Position numbers and translations under genes: made by a program. The notes below the pieces were generated by a model, which searched no databases, was not told the DNA's origin, and saw nothing but the letters and a program-made list of their open reading frames with translations. A stretch of 13,188 bases of DNA from an uncultured Fimbriimonadales bacterium (lineage in GTDB: Bacteria; Armatimonadota; Fimbriimonadia; Fimbriimonadales; GBS-DC): NCBI GenBank assembly GCA_937925775.1, contig CALAMM010000105.1, forward strand, positions 1-13,188, given 5' to 3'. Every line of letters begins with the position of its first letter. The first letter of the stretch is position 1. This document shows, in pieces, positions 7,298-13,025 of this stretch.

Positions 7298-7317
7298 CCC
7301 GACCCCCTTTTTCGCCC

Positions 7318-7782
7318 TCACTCTTCCAGCAGCTGGCGCAGTTCGGGGTAGAACTGGTTGTATTCCTCGATGTTGCGTGTGGGATTGCCGAGCAGCCAGT
7401 CGCGCAGGTAGCCCGCCAGCAGTGCGCCGCTGGTCACGGTGAAGATGCCGTACTCTCGATACGCTTCCGCGCGGACGGGGTCGTTCACTTTCGCTGCGAT
7501 GCGCTGCACGCCGAACAGCTCCCGCGCCATCTGCACCACCATCAGGTTCGTATTGTCGCCGTTGGTGCAGGCGATAAAGGCATCCGCTTTGTCCACCTCG
7601 GCGCGACGCAGGGTATCCTCGTCCAGTCCGTTGCCCACGACCAGCTCGCAGTTGTGGTGCTTGCCCAGTCGGAGCAGGGCGTCCTGCGATTTTTCGATGA
7701 CCGTGACCTGATGTCCTGCGCTGCTCATCAGCAGCGCCAGCATCGAGCCTGTGCGTCCGCATCCCATAATCACGATTCGCAT
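7318..7782 (-). CDS. TrkA-N (RCK_N) NAD-binding regulatory protein, single domain
   Basis: The 154-residue protein opens with a Rossmann fold: MRIVIMGCGRTGS carries GxGxxG at residues 7-12, and Glu30 at the end of the second strand (VTVIEKS) should bind the ribose of NAD(H). Further family features are ELVVGNGLDEDTLRRAEVDKADAFIACTNGDNTNLMVVQMAREL and RIAAKVNDPVRAEAYREYGI. TrkA-N domains gate potassium transporters and channels in response to nucleotides. There is no TrkA-C domain, and no Trk, Ktr or ion-channel subunit is in the window, so its partner is unknown. The start is well fixed: AGGAGGTGA (7798-7790) lies seven bases upstream, inside the end of the UspA-like gene, whose stop is only two bases before this ATG. 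That points to tight co-translation with the UspA-like protein. Confidence 0.87.
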   Translation of the reverse strand: MRIVIMGCGRTGSMLALLMSSAGHQVTVIEKSQDALLRLGKHHNCELVVGNGLDEDTLRRAEVDKADAFIACTNGDNTNLMVVQMARELFGVQRIAAKVNDPVRAEAYREYGIFTVTSGALLAGYLRDWLLGNPTRNIEEYNQFYPELRQLLEE

Positions 7783-7784
7783 CG

Positions 7785-8273
7785 TTATTTCACCTCCTGG
7801 GGTGCGCCGTAGAGCCAGACTTGGCAGCGTGCCTTGCGTAGCACGACCTCGACCGTGTCGTCCAGTACGGGACGGGTACGCCCGTTCCGATAGCGCGCGG
7901 TGAGGCACAGCAAGTCGGTTTGGAACTCCTCGGCGGCGTTTACGATGGCGTAGCCGCAGTGATGCGCGGGGCGCACCACGGTCTCAAATTGGCTGACGCC
8001 GATCTCTTCCGCGATTTCGCGCGCGGCGGCGGCGGCAAGTTCGCCCTCGTGCAAGCGCGTGGCGGGACAACTTTCCAGTCCGATCGAGCGCGGTGTCTCT
8101 ACAAGGCACAGCACGGTTAGATGCGCGTCGAACACCTGCGCCATTTCGCAGGCGAAACGCAACGCCTCACGGTCGTCTGGCGTGTTGCTGAAGGGGACGA
8201 GCAGGCGTTTGGGCGGCGCCGCGTCCTGCGCCTGTGGCTTCGACTTTTTCCAACCGAACAGTTTTAGCCCCAT
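7785..8273 (-). CDS. Universal stress protein (UspA) family protein with a degenerate ATP-binding motif
   Basis: The 162-residue protein has the Usp fold: after a basic leader (MGLKLFGWKKSKPQ), strand one is KRLLVPFSNTPDDREALRFACEMA, followed by HLTVLCLVETP, a long helix with LAAAAAREIAEEIG, FETVVRP and DLLCLTARYRN. The family's G-2x-G-9x-G-S/T ATP site near the C-terminus is not preserved (RNGRTRPVLDDTVEVVLRKARCQVW), so it is probably of the non-ATP-binding class. The start at ATG 8273 is 19 bases after the stop of the small membrane protein gene; the ribosome binding site is weak (GAGG, about nine bases upstream). Its stop codon lies two bases before the TrkA-like start. Usp proteins often occur next to or fused with ion-transport regulators, which fits the neighbour. 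A longer start further upstream would overlap the small gene and is less likely. Confidence 0.8.
   Translation of the reverse strand: MGLKLFGWKKSKPQAQDAAPPKRLLVPFSNTPDDREALRFACEMAQVFDAHLTVLCLVETPRSIGLESCPATRLHEGELAAAAAREIAEEIGVSQFETVVRPAHHCGYAIVNAAEEFQTDLLCLTARYRNGRTRPVLDDTVEVVLRKARCQVWLYGAPQEVK
7790..7798 (-). promoter_or_regulatory. Full-consensus Shine-Dalgarno site of the TrkA-like gene
   Basis: AGGAGGTGA on the minus strand, seven bases before ATG 7782, is fully complementary to the 16S rRNA tail and embedded in the last codons of the UspA-like gene. It settles the start of the TrkA-N protein and suggests that this protein is made efficiently from the shared mRNA. Confidence 0.8.
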
Positions 8274-8292
8274 CGCGTTCAACCTCGTCGTT

Positions 8293-8481
8293 TCAGCGGA
8301 TTCGGCGCTCCACGAAATAACGAAGCGCCCAGATTCGCACAAATGCCCAGAGGATGAGCAGCGCACCCAGCAGCAGTCCCTCTGGACGCTGATATAAAAA
8401 ATACTCGTGGTAAATGATTGCGATGCCCAGTCCGAGCATCACTGCGCTTACACCGTAGCGTAGAAAGCGACGCGCGTTCAT
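8293..8481 (-). CDS. Small two-helix membrane protein of unknown function
   Basis: The 62-residue protein starts at ATG 8481, seven bases after the gatB stop, with AGGA about ten bases upstream. It has a basic N-terminus (MNARRFLRYG), a hydrophobic segment VSAVMLGLGIAIIYHEYFLY, a short polar turn (QRPEG), a second hydrophobic segment LLLGALLILWAFVRIWAL and a basic tail (RYFVERRIR). This predicts a helical hairpin with both ends in the cytoplasm. I do not recognise a family. The spacing to gatB (7 bases) and to the UspA-like gene (19 bases) places it in the operon, and it could be a membrane partner for the UspA/TrkA-N pair, though that is only a guess from context. Codon use and the tight packing support that it is real. 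Confidence 0.65.
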   Translation of the reverse strand: MNARRFLRYGVSAVMLGLGIAIIYHEYFLYQRPEGLLLGALLILWAFVRIWALRYFVERRIR

Positions 8482-8488
8482 CGCTGAC

Positions 8489-9925
8489 CTATCCTAACTC
8501 CTCGCGCAGGAGTTCTTGAGCGCGTTGCGGGTTCGCGCGCCCCTGTGTCTCGCGCATAATCTGCCCCACCAAGAAGCCCAGTACGCTGGTCTTGCCTGCA
8601 CGATACTTCGCCACGACCTCAGGGTTCTCGGCAATCACCTTACGGGCGGCTGCACGCAGGGCATCCTCATCCGAAATCTGCACTAATCCACGCTCCTGCA
8701 CAATCTTGGAAGGCATCACCCCCGTCTGGAACACCTCTTCAAACAGCTCTTTCGCGATTCGCCCTGAGATTACATTTTTGCGGAGCAGCTCGACTAGGTC
8801 TGCCAAGTGTGCTGGGCGCAACTTCGAATCGCGGATATCGGTGTTCGTCTCGTTCAAGCGAGCCTGCAGTTCGACGGTAATCCAGTTGCTGGCGGTCTTT
8901 GGGTCTACTCCCAGCGCGAGGCACTCCTCGAAGAAGGTGGCGGTGCCGATATCGGCGGTCAGGATGCGCGTCTCGGTGGTTCCCAGTCCGTATTCTTTGC
9001 GGTAGCGGTCGGCTTTCTGCAGGGGCAGTTCGGGAATTGTGGCACGCAGTTGCTCCAGCCACTCTTCGGTGATTTGGATGGGCACGATGTCGGGTTCGGG
9101 GAAGTAGCGGTAGTCCTGTTCGAACTCTTTGGTGCGCATTGGGAAGCTGTACGCGCCTTCCTCGCTCCAGCCACGCGTTTCCTGAACGACTTGCCCGCCC
9201 TCGCTGAGGATTTTGATTTGTCGCTCCACTTCGAACTCGATGCCGCGCACGACGGCGCGGAACGAGTTGAGGTTTTTGAGTTCGGTTTTGACGCCGAGTT
9301 GCTCGCTGCCTTCGGGGGCGACGCTAATGTTGGGTTCACAGCGCAGGGAGCCTTCCTCCATCTTGCCGTCGCACACGCCCAGATAGGTCAACACTGCACG
9401 GAGTTGCACAAGGTACTCTTTGGCGGCTTCGGCGGAGTGCAAATCGGGCGGGAAGTCGGTCACAATCTCCATCAGCGGTGCGCCCGCACGGTTGAAATCC
9501 ACCTCGCTCTCGCCAGGCAGGTAGTGGAACAGTTTGCCCGTGTCTTCTTCCAGGTGTACACGGCGGATGCGCACGGGGATCCGCTCGCCCTCGACTTCGA
9601 TCTCCAGAACACCGCGCGTGCCGATGGGGTGTACCTCGCCGTACTGGGAAATCTGGTAGCCTTTGGGCAGGTCGGGATAGAAGTAGTTCTTGCGGTAGAA
9701 CATCGCGACGGGGGCAATCCGACAGTTGAGTGCTAATGCGGTACGAATCACATGCTCGACGGCTTTTTTGTTGGGCACGGGGAGCGTGCCGGGCATGCCC
9801 AAGCAGATAGGGCAGACATTGGTGTTGGGCAAATCGCCAAAGCGCGTCGGGCACGCGCAGAACATCTTGCTCTCGGTCAAGAGCTGCGCATGCACTTCCA
9901 TGCCGATGCTCGGTATGTACCGCAA
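8489..9925 (-). CDS. gatB: Aspartyl/glutamyl-tRNA(Asn/Gln) amidotransferase subunit B
   Basis: The 478-residue protein is the tRNA-binding, kinase-like subunit of GatCAB, which converts Glu-tRNA(Gln) or Asp-tRNA(Asn) into the amidated form. Family signatures are all present: IGMEVHAQLLTESKMFCACP at the N-terminus, cysteines 23, 25, 38 and 41 for the zinc site, CPICLGMPGTLPVPN, FYRKNYFYPDLPKGYQISQY, and a C-terminal helical YqeY-like tail ending VLGFLVGQIMRETQGRANPQ. I chose the TTG at 9925 because GGAGG lies eight bases upstream, the residues fit the family N-terminus and the length is typical. The longer frame back to 9970 reads through a TATAAT promoter element and the ribosome binding site. 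gatA and gatC are not in the window. It heads the operon with the small membrane protein, UspA-like, TrkA-N and lipoprotein genes. Confidence 0.96.
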   Translation of the reverse strand: MRYIPSIGMEVHAQLLTESKMFCACPTRFGDLPNTNVCPICLGMPGTLPVPNKKAVEHVIRTALALNCRIAPVAMFYRKNYFYPDLPKGYQISQYGEVHPIGTRGVLEIEVEGERIPVRIRRVHLEEDTGKLFHYLPGESEVDFNRAGAPLMEIVTDFPPDLHSAEAAKEYLVQLRAVLTYLGVCDGKMEEGSLRCEPNISVAPEGSEQLGVKTELKNLNSFRAVVRGIEFEVERQIKILSEGGQVVQETRGWSEEGAYSFPMRTKEFEQDYRYFPEPDIVPIQITEEWLEQLRATIPELPLQKADRYRKEYGLGTTETRILTADIGTATFFEECLALGVDPKTASNWITVELQARLNETNTDIRDSKLRPAHLADLVELLRKNVISGRIAKELFEEVFQTGVMPSKIVQERGLVQISDEDALRAAARKVIAENPEVVAKYRAGKTSVLGFLVGQIMRETQGRANPQRAQELLREELG

Positions 9926-9933
9926 GGTAGGTG

Positions 9934-9938
9934 CCTCC
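9934..9938 (-). promoter_or_regulatory. gatB: Ribosome binding site that fixes the TTG start of gatB
   Basis: GGAGG on the minus strand lies eight bases before TTG 9925. It is part of a small dyad, CTCCTTTCGGAG (minus strand, just after the -10 box), that could fold over the ribosome binding site. Confidence 0.65.
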
Positions 9939-9946
9939 GAAAGGAG

Positions 9947-9952
9947 ATTATA
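9947..9952 (-). promoter_or_regulatory. gatB: -10 box TATAAT of gatB
   Basis: A consensus TATAAT on the minus strand, preceded by GGG, puts the transcription start near 9940, just before the ribosome binding site of gatB. No good -35 is found at the usual distance; TTGCGT lies 20 bases upstream. The decayed copy at 10169-10260 has the corresponding bases as TACAAA. Confidence 0.55.
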
Positions 9953-10004
9953 CCCGATGCAGCCCATCACGCACGCAAGAGAGGTCGCTTAACTCTTTCA
10001 TAGC

Positions 10005-10015
10005 CTAATGATTAG
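10005..10015. promoter_or_regulatory. Short perfect dyad CTAATGATTAG in the gatB upstream region
   Basis: Two 5-base arms, CTAAT and ATTAG, surround a single G, about 55 bases upstream of the gatB -10 box. Its AT-rich, symmetrical form in a GC-rich setting could be a protein-binding site, but short dyads occur by chance. The rest of 9956-10032 shows nothing else I can name. Confidence 0.2.
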
Positions 10016-10032
10016 TAGAATTCCGCGCTGTT

Positions 10033-10161
10033 ATGAGAACGGTGAATCTGTTGAGGCGTGACCTCACGCGGATTGAGTTGCTGTTCGTGATTGCGAAAGC
10101 CTCTGGGAGGGAGTGCAGGCAGTTTAGCCTTCACTCCCTACCCCTCTTCGTAAAGCGATAG
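10033..10161 (+). pseudogene. Remnant of a type IV pilin / pseudopilin leader
   Basis: An ATG-to-TAG frame of 42 codons encodes RRDLTRIELLFVIA near its start. This matches the prepilin cleavage/methylation motif (RRGFTLIELLVVIA in typical members) at eight of the ten positions from the T onward, including the Glu at position 5 of the mature pilin. After VIA the hydrophobic helix breaks off and continues as KASGRECRQFSLHSL. That faintly recalls the AREKARQASCLSN stretch of pilin-like DUF1559 proteins, as if the rest of the first helix had been deleted. There is no ribosome binding site. Its tail overlaps, on the other strand, sequence next to the gatB copy. I read it as a relic; a chance match cannot be excluded in so short a frame. 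Confidence 0.45.
10109..10138. other. Imperfect hairpin between the flavin reductase and gatB genes
   Basis: GGGAGTGCAGGC (10109-10120) pairs with GCCTTCACTCCC (10127-10138) at 11 of 12 positions around an AGTTTA loop. On the minus strand it lies about 120 bases after the flavin reductase stop. No T run follows on either strand, so it is at best a T-less terminator or an mRNA-stabilising stem. Confidence 0.4.
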
Positions 10162-10168
10162 CGTGCTT

Positions 10169-10260
10169 CATGCCACTCTCTGTGCGTCGCTGCGCGTGCA
10201 CTTTCCTGCCGATGCGCAGTGTGTACGGAAGGTAGGTTCCGTTGGGAGGGGTTTGTACCC
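10169..10260 (-). pseudogene. Decayed duplicate of the gatB promoter and first codons
   Basis: On the minus strand this stretch aligns with the region from the gatB -10 box to about codon 21 (9955-9863). By hand I count about 67 matches in 93 aligned positions with one gap. The best part is CTACCTT plus the stretch coding IG.(K/E)VHAQ..TES. The TATAAT has become TACAAA, the GGAGG is gone, the TTG start has become TTC and a one-base deletion breaks the frame, so nothing can be made from it. The similarity begins exactly at the last base of the flavin reductase stop codon. I read it as the 5' stub of a second gatB copy, or of an earlier gatB neighbour, left after deletion or recombination. Confidence 0.65.
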
Positions 10261-10763
10261 TACTCGGGGAGTTCCTCGCCCAGTCGATAGAAACGCCCGC
10301 GCGAGTAGGCGATGGCTTGTTTGTCGGGGTTGCCGATGGCACGCAGTGGTTCGCCCACCACGAGCATGTGGCTCCCGTACACACGCCGATCCAGCACACG
10401 ACACTCGAACTGCGCTGCTGCGCCTGCGATGAGCGGGGCATCGATATACTGTGCTGGCTCGGTGGGGATGTTGAACTCGGCAAGTTTGTCTACTTCGCGT
10501 CCCGAATACCTACCGCACACGCGCCCAATCCATGCTTGCTCCTCCGCAAGCAGGCTAACCCCGAAAGTTTGTGCCCGCTCGATGAACGCCCGTGTGAACC
10601 GTTCTTCCCCGATAAACACGCCGATGAGTGGCGGCTTCAGCGACACGGGTGCGCACCACTCTGCGCTCATCGCGTTCACAACGCCGTCTACAGAGACCGT
10701 AACGATACTCACAGAGTTGATAAACCGCCATGCTTCGCGGTCGATATGCGAGAGGGGCTGCAT
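10260..10763 (-). CDS. Flavin reductase-like (DIM6/NTAB family) FMN-binding protein
   Basis: The 167-residue protein matches the flavin reductase domain family: SVSIVTVSVDGVVNAMSAEWCAPVSLKPPLIGVFIG forms the FMN-binding strands with the typical S-x-x-x-P-V-S-x-x-P-P-L core. It is followed by RFTRAFIERAQTFGVSLLAEEQ, then KLAEFNIPTEPAQYIDAPLIAGAAAQFECRV and a terminal strand with GEPLRA. Members reduce flavin with NAD(P)H or simply bind FMN; the specific reaction and partner oxygenase are unknown and none lies nearby. The ATG at 10763 has no ribosome binding site but has TACAAT seven bases upstream, so the mRNA is probably leaderless. The gene is divergent from the SpoIIM-like gene, with 52 bases between the two start codons, so the promoters share that gap. 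Confidence 0.85.
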   Translation of the reverse strand: MQPLSHIDREAWRFINSVSIVTVSVDGVVNAMSAEWCAPVSLKPPLIGVFIGEERFTRAFIERAQTFGVSLLAEEQAWIGRVCGRYSGREVDKLAEFNIPTEPAQYIDAPLIAGAAAQFECRVLDRRVYGSHMLVVGEPLRAIGNPDKQAIAYSRGRFYRLGEELPE

Positions 10764-10770
10764 AGGGTCG

Positions 10771-10776
10771 ATTGTA
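10771..10776 (-). promoter_or_regulatory. -10 box TACAAT of a likely leaderless flavin reductase promoter
   Basis: On the minus strand TACAAT ends seven bases before ATG 10763, which would place the transcript start at the start codon. The preceding GGTACAATC is the same nine-base string as before hisC (GGTACAATC at 3099-3107). No clear -35 is present. Confidence 0.5.
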
Positions 10777-10815
10777 CCTGTTGCGTGGGGTATCCTTGAG
10801 GGGGTTGAGTGTGCG

Positions 10816-11778
10816 ATGAATGTGCGTCGGTTTGTGGAGCGTCGGCAGGAGCGGTGGCAGCGATTTGAGCAGTTGCTGGACGCGCTGCGCTGGGCAGGAG
10901 GCGCGCAGCTGGATCGCGCTGCGTTAAACGAGTTGGGCAGGCTCTATCGTCAGACGGCGGCGGATTTGGCGTATGCGCGGCAGCAGGGGGCGGATGCCAG
11001 CGTGGTGGAATACCTCAACAGCCTGCTGGGTCGGGCGCACGGGACCCTCTATCGCGCGCGACGCGGGAGCGTTAAAAACGCGCTGCGGTTGTTCTGGTAC
11101 TCGTTTCCCGCTGCTGTGCGTCGAAGCCATCGCTACGTGTGGCTCGCCATCGCGCTGACCGTGTTGGGGGCGATTATTCCGTTCACGATGATTTTAGTGA
11201 ACCCCGCCATCGCGCAAACGCTTGTGGATCCGCAGTGGCGTCCCGTGTTTGAACACTGGAAGTCGGGCAAGCAGTATCAGCCGGGTGAGACGGGGTTCGC
11301 CTCCGTGATGAGCAGTTTCTACTTTGTGAATAACTCGCGCGTGGCGATGCTCGCGTTTGGGTTGGGTGTGTTTTGGGCAATCCCGACGGTCTATCTTTTG
11401 ATAACGAACGGTTTCCTGCTGGGGGCGCTTGCGGGTGAGATGTATCATGTGGGCAAGCTGGGCTTCCTGCTGGTCTCCATCTATCCGCATGGGGTGCCGG
11501 AGTTGGGGGCGGTGTTCCTGTGTGGTGGGGCGGGATTGATGCTGGGGCGCGCGATGATTGCGCCGGGCGATTTGACTCGCTCGGAGGCGGTGCGTCAGGT
11601 CGCGCCAGACGCCTTCTGGATTCTCGCTGGGTCGCTTGTACTCATTTTGATTGCGGCGTTCACTGAGGCGTTCTTCTCATTCTACGCTTTCCCCAGCTGG
11701 GCGAAGTTCCTCTGGGGCACGGTTGCGCTTGGGGTGCTGCTGGCGTACATTTTCGGTGTGCGTGAGCCAAACACTTGA
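10816..11778 (+). CDS. Stage II sporulation protein M / DUF95 family integral membrane protein
   Basis: The 320-residue protein begins with a basic, helical cytoplasmic part typical of this family (LNELGRLYRQTAADLAYAR at 38-55, then EYLNSLLGRAHGTLYRAR at 65-82). It continues with about five membrane helices: 108-128, 176-206 (MLAFGLGVFWAIPTVYLLITNGFLLG), 215-247 containing the conserved YPHGVPELGAVFLCGGAGLMLG, 266-286 and 298-314. NNSRVA before the second helix is also a family hallmark. In endospore formers SpoIIM works in septal peptidoglycan remodelling; members in non-sporulating bacteria have unknown roles, often near RDD-family membrane proteins, so no spore function should be inferred. 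The start is ATG 10816 with AGGGGG (10799-10804) about 11 bases upstream. Its stop lies 29 bases from the stop of the convergent carboxypeptidase gene. Confidence 0.88.
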   Translation: MNVRRFVERRQERWQRFEQLLDALRWAGGAQLDRAALNELGRLYRQTAADLAYARQQGADASVVEYLNSLLGRAHGTLYRARRGSVKNALRLFWYSFPAAVRRSHRYVWLAIALTVLGAIIPFTMILVNPAIAQTLVDPQWRPVFEHWKSGKQYQPGETGFASVMSSFYFVNNSRVAMLAFGLGVFWAIPTVYLLITNGFLLGALAGEMYHVGKLGFLLVSIYPHGVPELGAVFLCGGAGLMLGRAMIAPGDLTRSEAVRQVAPDAFWILAGSLVLILIAAFTEAFFSFYAFPSWAKFLWGTVALGVLLAYIFGVREPNT

Positions 11779-11807
11779 GCCGCCCTGTGCGCGACGCCGA
11801 TGGCTGA

Positions 11808-12992
11808 TTATCTTCGGTGGACGGGTTGTCGGTGAACTCGTGCGAGTCGCTGGCGGCGGGTGCGAACTCGCCAGCCCGCCACTCCTGCTATTGCGCTGAC
11901 GGCAGCTATCCCGCTTATCGGTGCAAGGAGGTTGCGGTGTCGGGCGACCTCGTGGGCGACCACCACGGGGGCTTTGAGCAAGGGCTTCTCGTCGCGATAG
12001 ACCACCAGCCAGCCTGCGGGGTCGCCTGCTTTGAGGGGGGCGTGCAAGGGGTCAGCGTGTACGCTCCAGCGATAGCGTGCGCGTTGCGCCCTCGGCACGA
12101 CCCAGACCAGTGAGTGAGCAAGGCGCAAGGGAACCTGCTGGGACTCGCCGTTGTGGACCGATGCATTTCCCACGATCATGCCTGCAGGCAGCTCGATGCG
12201 CTCCCAGTCGCGGTAGCCGTGTTCCATCAGCGCGATGGTATCCTGCTCACGCTGGGGGCTGTTCAGCACTACGCTGATGAGCCGACGCCCGTCGCGCATG
12301 GCGGCTCCTGCAAAGCAGAAGCCTGCAGGGTTCGTGTAGCCCGTTTTGACCCCCTCGGCGTAGGGGTACTCCTTCAGAAACTTCGCTTTGTTCACCATGA
12401 GCAAATCTTCCTGATTATGGGAGCGTTTCACGAGGTAGGAGGGTGTTTTGACAATCGCGCGGAAGGTTTCGTTTTCCATCGCGTAGCGGGTGATGAGCGC
12501 GAGGTCGTAGGCAGTGGAGAGGTGTTGGGGATGGTGCAAGCCGTGCGGGTTCACGAAGTGGGTGTTTTTCGCGCCGAGTGCGCGGGCTTTTTCGTTCATT
12601 TGCTGCGCGAACGCTTCTACCGAGCCTGCGATGTGTTCGGCTAAGGCGACGGCGGCATCGTTGGCGGAGCGGAGCATCAGCGCGTACAGTAGGTCGCGCA
12701 CCTGCACTTGCTCGCCTACCCGTAGGTTCATCGAGCTGGCTTTTGTGCGGACCGCGCGGGCGGAGGCTTTCACCACTTCATCTAACTCGCATCGTTCCAG
12801 CACGAGGATCGCGGTCATAATTTTGGTGAGGCTGGCGGGGGGTAGCTTCGTATGCGCGTTTTTGGCGTAGAGTACCTGTCCTGTTTCCGCGTCCATCAAG
12901 ACCGCCGCCCGCGCCTGCACTGTCGGCGCGCCCGCCCAGACCGACGCGAAGCCCAGCATACCTAAAACCGATGCTATAGCCACTCGGCGCAT
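11808..12992 (-). CDS. D-alanyl-D-alanine carboxypeptidase (peptidase S11, DacA/PBP5 type)
   Basis: The 394-residue protein trims the terminal D-Ala from peptidoglycan pentapeptides in the periplasm. A signal peptide (MRRVAIASVLGMLGFASVWA, cleavage likely after the Ala at about 22-27) precedes the catalytic domain. All three motifs are intact: SLTK with Ser54 and Lys57, SAN at 109-111, and KTG at 216-218 within EGVKTGYTNPAG. Residues from about 268 form the PBP5 C-terminal beta domain (ELPAGMIVGNASVHNG onward), followed by a hydrophobic segment (APISGIAAVSAIAGVAGW) and a basic tail RVRTRRQR, the usual inner-membrane anchor. The start at ATG 12992 fits the signal peptide; CATAAT lies seven bases upstream. 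Oddly, the same frame remains open beyond the start into an MscS-type channel sequence up to the window end, so a larger fused product is possible. Confidence 0.93.
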   Translation of the reverse strand: MRRVAIASVLGMLGFASVWAGAPTVQARAAVLMDAETGQVLYAKNAHTKLPPASLTKIMTAILVLERCELDEVVKASARAVRTKASSMNLRVGEQVQVRDLLYALMLRSANDAAVALAEHIAGSVEAFAQQMNEKARALGAKNTHFVNPHGLHHPQHLSTAYDLALITRYAMENETFRAIVKTPSYLVKRSHNQEDLLMVNKAKFLKEYPYAEGVKTGYTNPAGFCFAGAAMRDGRRLISVVLNSPQREQDTIALMEHGYRDWERIELPAGMIVGNASVHNGESQQVPLRLAHSLVWVVPRAQRARYRWSVHADPLHAPLKAGDPAGWLVVYRDEKPLLKAPVVVAHEVARHRNLLAPISGIAAVSAIAGVAGWRVRTRRQRLARVHRQPVHRR

Positions 12993-12999
12993 AGCCTCT

Positions 13000-13005
13000 A
13001 TTATG
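13000..13005 (-). promoter_or_regulatory. -10-like box CATAAT before the carboxypeptidase start
   Basis: On the minus strand CATAAT is followed by seven bases (AGAGGCT) and ATG 12992. The AGAGG is too close to the ATG for a normal ribosome binding site, so a leaderless start is the simpler reading. The first base departs from the TANNNT consensus, which makes this the weakest of the three such boxes. Confidence 0.35.
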
Positions 13006-13025
13006 ACGCTCAGGGCGAAACTCCT

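Noticed and set aside
8807..9736. Long open frame on the plus strand opposite gatB (309 codons)
   Set aside because: The opposite strand is unmistakable GatB throughout; the plus-strand product has no family features and arises from codon bias.
10056..10069. Dyad GCGTGA-CC-TCACGC as a possible operator
   Set aside because: It lies inside the pilin-leader relic and can be explained by the codons there; short dyads of this size are common in GC-rich DNA.
10312..10815. Extension of the SpoIIM-like frame back to 10312
   Set aside because: It lies antisense to the flavin reductase gene and lacks family similarity; ATG 10816 starts the recognisable part.
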